Counted from the stretch's first letter, positions 52,151-64,000 are shown. The stretch is 64,000 bases of DNA from Lytechinus variegatus (GCF_018143015.1 NC_054744.1:6264059-6328058), one strand, 5' to 3'. The notes: generated from the sequence alone by a model not told the origin. A program made the numbers and translations.

Positions 52151-52785
52151 TAATGATAACATTCAAGTATGTTATACAGGGGCTACTGGTAGAGCATTTT
52201 TTTTAATCAAAGTGACTAGCCTGGGTATACAAAAGGTTATATAATTTTTTCATTATTTAAGGAAAAAATAAGTGAAGATTTCAACAATGGACACTTCTAA
52301 TTCATGGAAATTTCATAGGGCTGGATATAAATTGATCTTCCAAAATTCCTGGGAGGATGAGTTTGGGAAAGAGGAGCTGATCTGATTTTTTCTTGCCAAA
52401 TTTTTTGATCAATGCCATGAAACTATCAATGAATATATTTTCTATGTATTATTTAGATTTAATGAAGCATAGGAGCATTAAAGTTCTTGGTAGCAACGTA
52501 ATAAAGGTACATGTATATGATATACATGTAATGGGGTTGTATAGAATGCACAAAAATATTCTTTGGAGGCTGAGTTCGGGAAATAGTGGCTTATTTGATT
52601 TTTTTTCTTGCCAAATGTTGTGATCAATGCCATGAAACTATCAATGAATATTATATTTTCTAATAATATTTATGATTAATGCAATATGCAGATGGGAGAG
52701 GGGATTTATCTGAAGAAGTACAAAATGTTAATTTTGGGCAAGTTGAAATAGGGATGATGTCAGGTGCTGAAATCATTTGGCAATA

Positions 52786-52982
52786 GGGCAATTCTATAAC
52801 ATATACGTCTAGCCCCCTGTGTGTGGGACCTTCAGGAAATTTTCTGTCTCTGATTTCTTGTTTTTTGACAGTCTGTAATGCTGTCAAATGACCATGACTT
52901 GGTCAGTTTACGAAGTGAAGTAAAACTTGAGAAAAATGGGAGTCGGATGTACGAAAAGGTTGATTCTTTTGTGGAACAGCCC
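52786..52982 (-). mobile_element. GGGCAATTCCA-ended MITE, copy 3
   Basis: Reverse copy of 23298-23494. Shares 'gggaccttcaggaaattttc' (complement of 'gaaaatttcatgaaggtccc') and 'gaccatgacttggtca'. Ends 'gggcaattctata' / 'ttgtggaacagccc'. Confidence 0.8.
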
Positions 52983-53397
52983 AGGAGTGTTTATTTTCTT
53001 GGTAGCAATGTAATGAGTTATGTGTAAGCTTATCATGACATTTTTCACCTTGTAATTTAATGTCTCAATTAAATATGGACAATGAAATGAATGATGCAAA
53101 ATAATTAATATATAATATATGAATATGTCTTGTACTTTTATAACACAATTAATTGCAATATTTGGTAAGTTAAAAAAAAGCATTCATTATATTGTTTAAA
53201 AAAAAGGTGTCATTTTTGTTCTTTATGAAAGTTACAAATATGTGAATTACCGCAGATTATGATATAATATAAACTATGCTATTTGTAACTAATTTGAATG
53301 CTTTAATGTATATATTTTGTTATGATTTTTATGGTTTTTTTTCTATTGTTGGTATTACTTTGTCACAAAATGTTTATGCATATAAATGAAGTTTCTT

Positions 53398-53403
53398 AAT
53401 AAA
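53398..53403 (+). terminator. Candidate poly(A) signal for SLC35F6
   Basis: AATAAA at the end of a long AT-rich stretch, about 2.2 kb after the SLC35F6 stop. It is one of several possible signals; no downstream transcript evidence is available. An antisense SINE (51255-51607) and an element at 52786-52982 would lie inside this 3' UTR. Confidence 0.25.
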
Positions 53404-55178
53404 ATTACAAATCACACACAAGTTTCCTTTACATGTATATATAGCCTTCACTTCAGAGTGATACAACATTGTAGAATACAGTATGTGAAATGTCAACTGA
53501 AGCTTGCGGAAAAATAGATAAGTTATTTACCACATCTTCTTCCTCCATTAGGTTCATCTATCATTAAAACTATACTACAAAACCAACCCAGCAATTGTGA
53601 TATAAATTATTTTAATTGAAAACTGACCCATCGAGTTGCGATATGCACTGGGCACATTGAGTCCCTTTCTCAATCCCTCAAACGTGTTTCTCTTCCGGGG
53701 GGGGGGGGGGGTACTCACGAAATAAGGCATACGGGGATGTGCTGCTGGAATGGGTCGCTTTTTAGGAAGAAATCCCTAAACATGGGGTATGGTTTTATGC
53801 TGGAAATTCCCTAAACGTGGCCCCAATTTTTAGATACTGGCCTTAAATATGGGTCCATGGCCCAAATTTTAGATACTGGCCCTAAACATGGGTCCATATT
53901 CTCCAATTTTGGGTGATAACCTTTTTTTTTTTGCTTGTCACATTTTATGACATCCTTAATAATGGGTACCTTCTTAGCCAAAATGTCCCATATGGGTATG
54001 GGTTTTGAACCTTCAGCCGCGCACCTCCGTCCAAACCCCCCGTGGCTTATCTCCCCCCCCCCCCTCTCTCTCTCTACATCACAATCCTCCTCCACTGGCA
54101 ATTAAGAGAGACGCCTTTGTTTTCTTTACGGCTTTAATACTGAACCTCGGTTGTCCAGTAGTGGTGGAAAGCAGAAAGGGGTTTTGAGTTTAGAAGCAAA
54201 ATTTTCGTTATGTTGCTACTTCTAGATGTATTTCTCCCTACCCATAGCAGCCCCACCCCCTTCTGGCACCCCATGCTTAAACAGAGAAAAATCAGCGATG
54301 GCCTGATTTCCGGCCCCCATAACTTCCAGTTTTAGCCCTTTTCAGTTTTTTATGCTTTATATTGTACAGCATGCACAGTTGTGCAAATAATAGTAAACAC
54401 CACCACAAAATGCACTCATTCATGCTGAGTGTTGAAAGAAGATGGCGTCACTACAATGTTCAGCAAGAATAACAGAAGCGGATCTAGAGGGGGGTTGCAA
54501 CCCCCCCCCAAAAAAAAAAATCCGGGGACCATTTTTTAAAATCTTATCTTCTTTTTTAAACTTGCAAATTTATTTTATTCTATTTCTATGCATTTATTTC
54601 ATTTATTAGATGCAAGAAAACGCCATTTTCACACACAGATTTTCAAAAATTTTCCCTACTGTGGGAGGGGGGACACCCCCCTACACCCTCCCCCCTTGCT
54701 CGCTCCGCTCGCTTGGACTCGGTCGCTACGCTCCCTCGCATACCACCCCAACCCCCCTTCATTTATAAAAAAGCTGGATCCGCCCCTGAATAAACAAACT
54801 TATTGCATGTAGTATTATATCACCTGACTTCACAATTAGATATATATAACCTGGAAGAACTTGAACACTACAAATATGTTCATTTTCTGGTTGGGGTTCA
54901 CTATTGAACTTTTGAGCACCACTGCATAGGGCTATAATGTGTGTTTGCTTGTTTTTAGGACCAGTGAGTAACACTGATAGACATCCGTGAGAAAAAAAAA
55001 TTACACATTATATTTCATACTTAGTAGTTACATGTACATGTTGATTGCTAAAAGTATTCTTGTACCCTAGACATGTAGCTTTATGAAATCGTATTTTGAA
55101 TGCCTTTTAAATGCGAAAGTGTAATTTGCAACATTTCAGGAATTTCTATACTTTTGTATGTAACTATATGATTATCTT
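53404..55178. other. Downstream flank, repeats only
   Basis: No gene. A G-run at about 53698-53711 starts a repeat with thrice-used 'ctaaacatggg' / 'tttagatactggcc' words (to about 54010). A GGATC(C)-ended element sits at 54478-54788. CpG words such as 'gctcgctccgctcgct' belong to that element. Confidence 0.5.
54478..54788. mobile_element. GCGGATC-ended element
   Basis: Ends 'agcggatctagaggggg' and 'ctggatccgcccct' are inverted. C- and A-runs follow the left end. About 310 bp; related half at 30714-30900. Confidence 0.6.
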
Positions 55179-57209
55179 TTAAAGGTCAAGTCCACCCAGA
55201 AAATGTTTATTTGAATCAATAGAGAAAATCAAACAAGAATAACGTTGAAAATTTCATCAAAATCGGATTTAAAATAAGAAAGTTATGACATTTTAAAGTT
55301 TCGCTTATTTTTCACAAAAAAGTTATGCACAAATCGGCAACACGCAAGTGAGAGAGTCGATGATGTCCCTCGATCACTCACTATTTCTTTTGTTTTTATT
55401 GTTTGAATTGTACAATGTTTCTATTTTACAGATTTGACAATAAGGACCGGTTTTATGGAACCATGAAATGTTAGAACAATTGTAATTCCCCATGTTCATG
55501 GAGGAAGAAATCTTATTTCAACTTCCAATGAGGAGAAAATTAAATTAAACTCATAAAGTTTGGAAATCTGATTTTGATCGATAATCCCTCCTCAGTTTTA
55601 GTAAATATCAATGTGTAATTATACTATCAATGCATAGATCATTTCATTCTCTTTTAAATGATACCCTACATGATATGATTATGGCTCAAATGGAGATGTA
55701 GTACCTTGAAATGTGGGGCAAGGTCAAAATTCAAAAGTTGCCAAATGACACAATATTGAAAGTCACTGTTCTTTTTTCCGTGGTGATGATTGAGTTTCTC
55801 AGCGGTTTCTTTTGAATTTGATCGATAATCCCTCCTCGGTTTTTAGTAAATATTGATATGTGTAATTAATATCAATGAATAGATCATTTAATTATCTTTA
55901 AAATGATACCTTACATGATATGATTATGGTTCACATTGGAGATGCAGTGCATTGAAATGTGGGGCAATGTCAAAATTCAAAAGTTGCAAAATGACACAAT
56001 ATTGAAAGTCACTGTTCTTTTTTCCGTGGTGATGAGTGAGTTTCTCACCCGGGGGGGGGCCACTTACATTGACGAGTGGATACCATGCGCGACCAAAAAA
56101 ACACGTAAAAAGGATGTCCTTTTCACGATAGGGCACGTTACGTACGTAACGTGAAAAGGGTGTCAAAAACACAAAAGAATGAAAAAAGGGTATCTATTTC
56201 GCTAGGAAAATTACGTGCTTAGGGTCGAATTTGCGGGGATGAAAAACAAAATTAAAATGTTTTATAAAGGATGTCCTTTTTGCCCCAACACTACGTGTTT
56301 AGAGTCCTATTTGCGCGAGGTGTAGAAGGTGGGGTCGTACTAAACCAAATAAGGTAAAGCCGACAACCAAAGGACCAGTAACAATAAAACATTCCTGTAC
56401 TTGTTTAGGGGTTCATTTCAGGGAATATTTGCCAAGAGTATCGTTTTATTTCCAATACTTGTTAAGGGTAGGGTTTCACACGCCAGTACTTGTTAAGGGG
56501 TGCATTTTCAGAATATGGAAATTACGTGTTAAGGGTGCTTTTCGAGACCCCATGGTCGCGCATGGTATCCACTCGTGAATGGAAGTGGCCCCCCGGGTTT
56601 CTCTCAGCCGTTTCTTTTAATCGTTTTCATGCACCTTATCAATATTAACATGCAATCAAACACACCTCAGGCTCTGCACAAGCAAACACGTAAGAAACAA
56701 ACAAACAGGCATGGGTATTTCAAACCACGACTTAAACCATGTTATCTCACAGGACCATCACTACATAAACCACAATTGACACAGACAAAAAAATCATGTT
56801 CTGTATTGACCCTTCATTACTATTTCTGCTGTTTTGCAGCTTTTCAATTCAGACCTCATCAAACACTTTTGAATCCTGTTCTTTTCGTAATGGCATGATC
56901 ATACCAAGCATGGTATCATTTTAAAGGGAATTAAATGATCTTTTGAATGATATCAAAGATGCATTGTATAAAATTGGAAGTTGGGAGAAATTAATGGCCA
57001 AACTTTTTTTTGACAAAAGAAATAGTGAGTGACGTCTTCATTCCCCTCATTTGCATACCGACCGAGATGTGTATATAACTGTTTTGTGAAATTCAGCAAA
57101 ACTTTAAAATGTCATAACTTTCCTATTTTTACATCCGATTTTGATGAAATTTTCAGTGTTATGCTTCTTGGATTTTTCTCTAATTGTTGGGGATGGACTT
57201 GTCCTTTAA
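55179..57209. mobile_element. Nested foldback complex with tandem duplication
   Basis: Outer ends 'ttaaaggtcaagtccaccc' and 'ggatggacttgtcctttaa' belong to the GGACAAGTCCACC family (compare 20266-20877). Between the arms lie a direct duplication of about 243 bp (about 55566-55808 and 55815-56046) and the poly-G-ended element 56047-56598. A right-hand part has 'catggtatcattttaaaggg', complementary to the duplicated unit. Confidence 0.75.
56047..56598. mobile_element. Poly-G-ended MITE, copy 2
   Basis: Same element as 42347-42895: 'cacttacattgacgagtgga' and 'taccatgcgcgacc' at the left, 'ggtcgcgcatggtatccact' at the right, then C/G runs. Inserted in the second unit of the 243-bp duplication; 'gtttctca' and 'gtttctct' flank it. 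Confidence 0.85.
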
Positions 57210-58827
57210 TTTAATTCAGTTATTACTACCATGTTAGTTGGACATTTCACAATACAAAGATGGATGCCCGCATATATATACTGTATATACATAGCACAGA
57301 TACACTCAAATACTTTCTCCTTTTTCATTTTATTATATATTTACTTTGCTAATTGTTATACTTTGTCATCTACAGAACAACTCAATATAGGAAATGCCAT
57401 GTGAATGAATAGAAATTTAAACGGATAATCAAATAAAACAAATGAAATAACAAATTAATAGGTGTAAAATGAGATATAGAGGTCCATTACAAAAGCCCAG
57501 ATCGAGTTTTCACATATTGAAATGAAGAATATCATAATAATGATGTAATTGATATACTAATTAATTCATGATCAATGAAATAAAATAAAATTAATAAAAA
57601 TGTATTCAAATTCCACCAAAAATGCTACTTCTCCATTTCAGGGGGGCCTGACCATGCAAAAAATCACAAAGGGTCATTTTTACGTTTTTGTACACGGTTT
57701 TGGAAAAAAAGAGGGTGGCTGAAGCCCCAGCCCCCCCCCCCTCGCTCCCGCGGCCCCTGGGCTGGAGCCCCCCCCCCCCGGGCCCCCCAAGAAAGTAGTG
57801 ACAAACGACATTGACGCAGGCAATCCCTAAACGACATGCAAACGCTCATGGTTACGCACTTGGGCGAAACGATCGAGCGCACATTGGCGGGAAATTTTGA
57901 ATAGGTGAATGTGGGTGTATTTTGCCGAAAGGAATGCAAGTCGAAGTAGGACCGCCTTTGAAAACAACAATGGCATTTTAAATGTCCGACCAAATCGGCA
58001 CACGACAACAGAATTTAAACACCGGAAATTTGTTCTCAAACTGTTTACCAGCCAGGATTTCTTCTCCCGAAATTGTGCCTATATCAAGAGGAAAGATGAA
58101 AAGTGCACTGTGGTGAAAACCAGGTAACTGAAATATGTGAAATACGGTTATTTTCTAACAATTCTAACAAAGTTTTTATCACAAAAATCGTACAATATCT
58201 TATTTATAACGTGCTGGTTTAGTGACTACACAATCCAAGAAATTTGAAGTACAGCAAGTCTGCATACAGGCCGACTAACGCAAGACAAAACAGCTAGACG
58301 AGAGTTCCAAATTTTGGAAGGTTTAAAATGGCTAAAAAGATGTTTGTAAACGGCCCTTTGCCAACAACAAGTACCAAACAAAAGGGCAGCCATAAGTGTT
58401 TGTCAGCCAGTCAGTTATACTATGCAATCTTTGGGGGAAATCTCACAAGAAGAAAGATGAAAAAAATTCCTCCGAATTTGGTTGTGGCACATACAGCCTC
58501 GTTGTCTTTATGAGACAAATATGATGAGATTTTTTTCGGAAGTGAAAGTGTCGTTTTCCCTATAAATGAAATTGTGCATTCATTGTAAAAGGAATATCAA
58601 TCATTAAGGAACGTGTTAGGTTTCATATAACTTTACCAAACTTGGAAGCCTGTGATTTTATTATCCCTTTTGCCATTCTTCCTTCCTGGTTTTCTCCCTC
58701 CGCTGCTTTCGGAGATCAGCCCTATATAATTATGCAGGCAATAGTATCCAATGTTGATAATCATCCAGGGGTTAAGGTAGTCGATTATTATTGTAAAGAA
58801 ATGGTTCATGTAGTTTAATCATGGTTA
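57210..58827. other. Gene-free stretch
   Basis: AT-rich to 57640, then a C/G-run-rich block (57720-57790). A locally CpG-richer segment (about 57800-58125) ends in a donor-like 'accag|gtaact', but I cannot connect it to a gene. At about 58540-58690 a diverged copy of the 61590-61730 unit occurs ('ggaagcctgtgattttatt'). Confidence 0.4.
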
Positions 58828-59294
58828 TAGGTGTCACGCGCGTAAAACATTCCCCATAGACTTGTGTGTTAAAATGGCACTTTTGAAAAATTCATAAAAA
58901 AAATGTGAAATTAGAGGGTGGAATGTTTACTACCATTGGATAGGATATATATCTGGCATTCCATATCTGACCAGGAAAGGGTAGCGTAGCCAGCTCATTT
59001 TAAAAATAAATTGCCATTTATGAAGATAACTATGAATGGATCAAATTCATGGACTCAAACAGTAAAATAGCCCTATTAGTCCGCCAGTCAAAAAAATAGT
59101 TCCAAGTCACTTTTTTATCTTCCCAATTTGGGCGAAGGAAGTTCAGTAGTTACCATTTCTAGAATCAGTGTTAGATTTTGAATCATATTCATACAGTTTT
59201 GTCAATCAGCAACATCAAATTGAGAAAAAATCGAATGGGTTGGGTCGAACGAATATCTTGAGCCCTCCTGATGTAATTAGGCTCATGGCACCTA
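58828..59294. mobile_element. TA-flanked MITE, copy A
   Basis: 467 bp starting TAGGTGTC and ending GGCACCTA, with TA on both sides. Nearly identical along its full length to 60280-60748. Short inverted ends and a TA target suggest a Tc1/mariner-like non-autonomous element. No ORF. Confidence 0.85.
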
Positions 59295-60279
59295 TATTAT
59301 ATGACCTATGAATTTTATTTTATTGAATAGCTACTTTGCTATTCTTTCATATCTGTACACTCACACTAGCACAAAGAAATGCATTAAAAATGCCTATTTT
59401 CTATGCAATGACCCATTTTAATGTATTACTCATTCATGTTATATTCACTATATGGATGCATACATATCCTGCCTGCATACAGCCCAGCAGTGAATGTAAT
59501 GACAATAGAATTGTAATATAAAGGTGTATGTAAATTTTGTGTAGATATCAGGATACCAGAACTGCCTCAATCAAAATTACCAGATATACATGAGATTGAA
59601 TGAGGAAACAATAAAAGTATAAGAACATACTACTTTAGTACATTTGCATTTGACCTATTATATCAAAATTTTCCTAGGGCTATTGCCTCTCAGATGTAAG
59701 AAGGAAGAGATACATAAAAATAGATAGAAGAGAGAGAGAGAAAAAAACAAAGATAGAAAGAGAGAGAGAAAGAAAGATAATTACATAGATGACATGACTT
59801 ATAAAGAGGGGGTGGGGGGGTTAGACTGAGATTGGAGCACACAGCTACCCCCCCCCGTCCCTCCTTAGTTGTGCACTATTAGCCCTTAGATACCTTACCT
59901 TACTCTGTGCCTTTTTTCTTAATACCTTCTTGAAGGTACCACTCTAGTTCTCTTTAGTAAATTAGTTCTCAAAGCTCCTCTCTACCCCTTCCTTTTACAA
60001 GAGCAATTTGTTAAGGTCTTTTATGTGATGTACACTCACACAAACCAATGATGAATCAGAACAAAAAGAGGCATAGACGCTCTATACATTGACCAGTCTA
60101 CATATAGGCTTACTTATGCACAGACCTACTAACTTTAGCTGATATGGCCTTGCTAGCCATTAAATCAATTCTTTGCACCTCTTGATGGCTAAACATATTG
60201 ATATCAGTGAGAAAGTGTTTGCTACTGAACAGTTTGGCTAGCAATTCCATCCACTACTAGGGATTTCCCATATTACTTA
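59295..60279. other. Spacer between the twin MITEs
   Basis: AT-rich, no gene seen. Contains a GA-rich microsatellite (about 59727-59780), a G-run (about 59811-59820) and a C-run (about 59850). Confidence 0.4.
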
Positions 60280-60748
60280 TAGGTGTCACGCGCGTAAAAC
60301 ATTCCCCATAGACTTGTGTGTTAAAATGGCACTTTTGAAAAATTCATAAAAAATAAATGTGAAATTAGAGGGTGGAATGTTTACTACCATTGGATAGGAT
60401 ATATATCTGGCATTCCATATCTGACCAGGAAAGGGTAGCTTAGCCAGCTCATTTTAAAAATAAATTGCCATTTATGAAGATAACTATGAATTGATCAAAT
60501 TCATGGACTCAAACAGTAAAATAGCCCTATTAGTCCGCCAGTCAAAAAAATAGTTCCAAGTCACTTTTTTATCTTCCCAATTTGGGCGAAGGAAGTTCAG
60601 TAGTTACCATTTCTAGAATCAGTGTTAGATTTTGAATCATATTCATACAGTTTTGTCAATCAGCAACATCAAATTGAGAAAAAATCGAATGGGTTGGGTC
60701 GAACGAATATCTTGAGCCCTCCTGATGTAATTAGGCTCATGGCACCTA
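60280..60748. mobile_element. TA-flanked MITE, copy B
   Basis: 469 bp; differs from copy A by a few substitutions and an A-run length change near the start. Flanks outside the TA differ from those of copy A, so it is a separate insertion rather than a segmental duplication. Confidence 0.85.
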
Positions 60749-61515
60749 TATGCACTTGTTCACTGCTACCATCCTGCCTGTGGGGAATCTTCAGGTAGGA
60801 CTATGGTATGCCAATGTTGTACAGAGCACACACTTTAAAAGATTATTAAATTATCACTTTTGTGACCAAAATTACTAATTCCCATACAGTTGCAATTTAT
60901 TTTACATTAGTAACTTGGGAATAATTTTTGTATTCACTAGAGCGCTCAAAAACTTGAATTTTGGGCATATTTTTGTGTACGCCCTCTATTGGTGGAAAGT
61001 AATATGGCAAGAAAGTTTTGCATTTTTTTATCTCTATTTTTAATTAAGAAAAAAATTATTTAAAGTGTCAAATTTAAATAAGAGCCAAGTTGTATGAATA
61101 ATAGGTGTAATGGAAACTGTCAGTGTAAAAAAATCAGGCATTTGCCCCAAACAAAAAGAGAAAATAAGCCAAACATTGCCATCCTTATTTTGCCACACAT
61201 GGAGATATAACTGAGAACAAGGTTATATTATAACCTTGTTCATTGAATGAGTGGTTATATGCAGGTTCTGAGCATGTATGTATCAATAGATTTCAATCAA
61301 CACATATGAAGTTTACTTTATAAAAAAGGGTCTTAAGGAGCAGACTATCTTTGATAGAGACTGGTGGATCAGATACAAGAGGAAGAAGCACATCACGAGT
61401 GAACAGAGTAGGGTTTGCTGAGTTATAAGAAGAGATCACATCTGGGTAGTCTTTCAAGAGATTTATAAGTCAGAAGGAAATAAACTCAAAGCGAATCGAG
61501 TTTGAATGGGGACAT
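60749..61515. other. AT-rich stretch, nothing recognised
   Basis: No ORF with protein-like composition. A short palindrome 'caaggttatattataacctt' lies at about 61219-61238. Confidence 0.4.
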
Positions 61516-61995
61516 CTTGATGACAGTTTGCTACGATGGTAAAGTTACCAGAAGGGTTGGTCGAGTAAAAGAAGTCATGTTGAAATAAAAGTGAAAGTAT
61601 CTTTCTCTTTATAAATGATATTGTGTATTCATTGTAAGAGGATTATTAATCAAGGAGTGTGTTTCATAAGTAGGTTAATATAACATTGCTAATGTTGGAA
61701 GCCTGTGATTTTATTTACCCTTTGCCATCGTGATGACAGTTTGCTACGATGGTAAAGTTACCAGAAGGGTTGGTCGAGTAAAAGAAGTCATGTTGAAATA
61801 AATCGTGATTTCAGTTATTAATCAAGGAGTGTGTTCCAAAAGTAGGTTTAATATAACATTGCTAATGTGGGAAGCCTGTGATTTTATTTGCCCTTTTGCC
61901 ATCTTGATGACAGTTTGCTACGACGGTAAAGTTACCAAAAAGGTTGGTCGAGTACAAGAAGTCATGTTGAAATAAATCGTGATTTCAGTCATGAA
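61516..61995 (+). repeat. Tandem repeat, about 170-205-bp unit, three copies
   Basis: The phrases 'gatgacagtttgctacgatg', 'taaagttaccagaagggttg', 'gtcgagtaaaagaagtcatg' and 'ttgaaataaa' occur at about 61520, 61732 and 61905. Between them is 'aatcaaggagtgtgtt..ggaagcctgtgattttattt'. The units are very similar. Confidence 0.8.
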
Positions 61996-62990
61996 TGGGG
62001 CCTAATATCTCAACGATGTGGATGTGTCGATCCTGGCCTGGTGGGGGAGAATATAGGGATATTTCCCCCAATAATTTTGACAACTAGAAGTGTTTACAAA
62101 ATGCAATGCAAATGTACGTTTTAAACATCATGGCAAAGCATTATACACTGCTATAGAACCATTAAACTTGGCATTAAAATACAATAAAATATAATTATCA
62201 ACTGGTCATTATTTTCATTTTGTAAATTCTGTTGCATAATTTAGCGCGCAAATTAAGTGCTCCGAAAGTTTGGTCAATTTCTCGCTTCTGCCCCTCCCGT
62301 CATCCAAAACATGGATGGACGCCCCTATCATTGAGTCTATTTAACCTTAAACAGTATTTTCATGATAAATGATTATTAGAAATGATTATTAACGTATTAT
62401 GAAATGAATCATGAGGTAAATAATCGTCTATAGATAATGTAAAATGTGTTTTCATGTCACAATATGGATACGAGTGAAGTCATTTTGTTTTCCCACAATC
62501 GTATAAACTTTGTGTACTTTGGTCAAACCTATACAAAATAGAGATATGAGCCCCCATCCGCCCCCAAAAAATTGAGGGGGCATTGCATTAGGGCAGAATT
62601 TCTGAAAGCTGCTGTAGTCAGAAAAAATGTCGATCTTTTCCATACAAAAAAATTTGATCATGTGATAGGTTTGAACGTCATATTAAAAATATCATATTCC
62701 ATCCCATTTTTTTTTTTTGGGGGGGGGGGGTCAATGTCCCCGAGTCCCATCTGTATCCGTGATAAAACACGATAGAAACAAGTACCTTCACATGGTCTAG
62801 ATGCAATTTATGTTGTCAATGAGAAAGGTATTGAAACTATTCCGTACGTATAGTTCAATGCGATTTTTTACCATTTTAAACTCCTGCATATCTGATTGAT
62901 ACACGTCTGACAAAAATTAAATACACACACACACCCCTGCCAAATTAACCCCTAGCTTCCGCATCAACCTCTGCCATTTTTACCGTCCAT
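61996..62990. other. AT-rich stretch with short repeat fragments
   Basis: No gene. Has G-rich 'ggatggacgcccctatca' (about 62310) and 'cgcccccaaaaaattgaggg' (about 62560), which look like ends of G/C-tract elements, and a T/G run at about 62706-62730. Confidence 0.35.
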
Positions 62991-62994
62991 TTAG

Positions 62995-63345
62995 TAAGTA
63001 TGTCATTTTTACCTCTGCCATTTTACCCCTGCCATTTTTAACCTCTGCCTTTTTTTTTTATCTCTGTCCATTTATCTGTCATTTTACCTCTGCCATTTTT
63101 ATCCCTGTCCATTTTATGTCTGTCATTTTTACCTCTGTCATTTTACCTCTGCCATTTTTATCCCTGTCCATTTTATGTCTGTCATTTTTACCTCTGTCAT
63201 TTTACCTCTGCCATTTTTATCCCTGTCCATTTTATGTCTGTCATTTTTACCTCTGTCATTTTACCTCTGCCATTTTTATCCCTGTCCATTTTATCTCTGT
63301 CATTTTTACCTCTGCCACATTTACCTCTGCCATTTTTACCTTGCA
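62995..63345 (+). repeat. Minisatellite with 59-bp unit
   Basis: The unit starts 'atgtctgtcatttttacctc' and contains 'tttacctctgccatttttat' and 'ccctgtccatttt'. Exact periods start at 63116, 63175, 63234 and 63293, with diverged shorter units before. Overlapping ORFs here are produced by the repeat. Confidence 0.9.
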
Positions 63346-63529
63346 GCTAATGAGAAAAGGAAATTCTTTCGATCACGAGAAGCTTAACCATTTTATAGTT
63401 ATTGTTTTTTGGCCATAAGTTTCTCTACCCTTGTACCCGTCTGTGCTTTATTAAACAATTACATCTTATACCTCCGAAATGATGATCTTATTGTTTTATG
63501 GATTTTATTCTTTCCTCCTCACAAGTTTA

Positions 63530-64000
63530 AGTGCGTTTATTTATACCAATCACACAAACATTGACAAAAGACGTATTTATACAGTTTGACTAAAAATAAT
63601 AAGACATCTTAGGTTTGGAACCCCCATAGAAGCAGGGCTTGTGAAAGGGGGCCCTCTTATATAGAACATTAACACAAGAATATTGATGACCAAATATTTA
63701 CAATGATAATGTAGAGAGTATATAAGAAAAATACGTAAAGAAATTCACACACACACACACACGCAGAATTTAACCAGTTATATTTTCTCAATTTTCATAA
63801 ATGCTTTGAGGCCGATGTGAGGGATTTTGCATAAGTGAAGTTAAAATATATACGGGAAAAGTAACAACTTTAACAACTGCTATTTTTTTTTTACGATTAC
63901 TCTACATTTCACTGGACTTTTAATTTCATTTTACTTCTATATCAAAGGGAAATACCACTTTTTAGAACATTCAAAAATTATAATATTTCAAGTCATCAGC
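63530..64000 (-). mobile_element. 3' end of a second LINE copy, runs off the window
   Basis: Matches the 3' UTR of the 45770-47850 element: 'taggtttggaacccc', 'gaagcagggcttgt', 'gggggccctcttata', 'atatttacaatg' against 'taggtttgggacccc', 'gaagcacagcttgt', 'ggggcccctttaca', 'atatttacaatg', followed by an AC microsatellite at the same relative place. The coding part, if present, lies beyond 64000. Confidence 0.7.

Noticed and set aside
57800..58520. Possible first exon of a further gene (ORFs at 57909 and 58328)
   Set aside because: There is a donor-like site near 58124 and a CpG-richer patch, but no recognisable protein and no matching downstream exon in the window.
63116..63418. ORFs of 100 and 70 codons rich in Leu/Ser/Phe
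   Set aside because: Generated by the 59-bp minisatellite; the repeated peptide phase changes with each unit.
1..64000. CRISPR array, operon or bacterial contamination
   Set aside because: No regular short repeats with unique spacers, no dense ORFs; the genes have GT-AG introns and the repeats are animal type.

Overview
This is a eukaryotic nuclear window. It holds two spliced animal genes, both on the + strand, set in AT-rich DNA crowded with transposon debris. Both proteins are close to deuterostome families. The repeats (tRNA-derived SINEs resembling the sea-urchin SURF1 type, many short foldback elements, and the tandem 'ggtcaaaggtcatttagggt' repeat) suggest an echinoderm, most likely a sea urchin. 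The species is an inference from repeat style and gene sequence; no search was run. There is no operon, CRISPR array, phage or bacterial gene.

Layout. (1) 1-9084: intergenic DNA with a SINE tail, a diverged tandem satellite (about 300-1980) invaded by a foldback element, and further small foldback elements. (2) 9085-18373: gene 1, an RGS9BP (R9AP)-like gene of 7 coding exons. All splice phases join, giving 281 codons; the protein ends in a single transmembrane anchor. Its introns carry a tandem-repeat composite element, three foldback elements, two SINEs and an array of exon-like motifs. (3) 18374-27000: 3' flank and intergenic DNA, mostly AT-rich, with hAT-like and TTAAAGG-ended foldback elements. 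(4) about 26979-53403: gene 2, a SLC35F6 gene of 12 coding exons. Phases join throughout, giving 432 codons and a polytopic transporter. Its introns contain a 5'-truncated retrotransposon with an intact 494-residue reverse transcriptase ORF (antisense), several retrotransposon relics, SINEs and nested DNA elements. An antisense SINE follows the stop codon. (5) 53404-64000: a gene-free repeat graveyard with a nested foldback (55179-57209), two almost identical 467/469-bp elements with TA flanks, a tandem duplication cluster, a 59-bp minisatellite, and the 3' end of a second retrotransposon copy at the window edge.

Gene functions. RGS9BP proteins anchor R7-family RGS/G-beta-5 complexes to membranes and so speed G-protein shut-off, classically in photoreceptors. 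SLC35F6 is a drug/metabolite-transporter superfamily protein reported on lysosomal and mitochondrial membranes in mammals. Nothing in the sequence links the two functionally; they are co-oriented neighbours. I see no clearly new multi-gene system. The most unusual signals are the RGS9BP-like exon whose splice acceptor lies inside a repeated intronic motif, a transposon insertion whose paralogous empty site is also in the window, and a pair of near-identical mobile elements.
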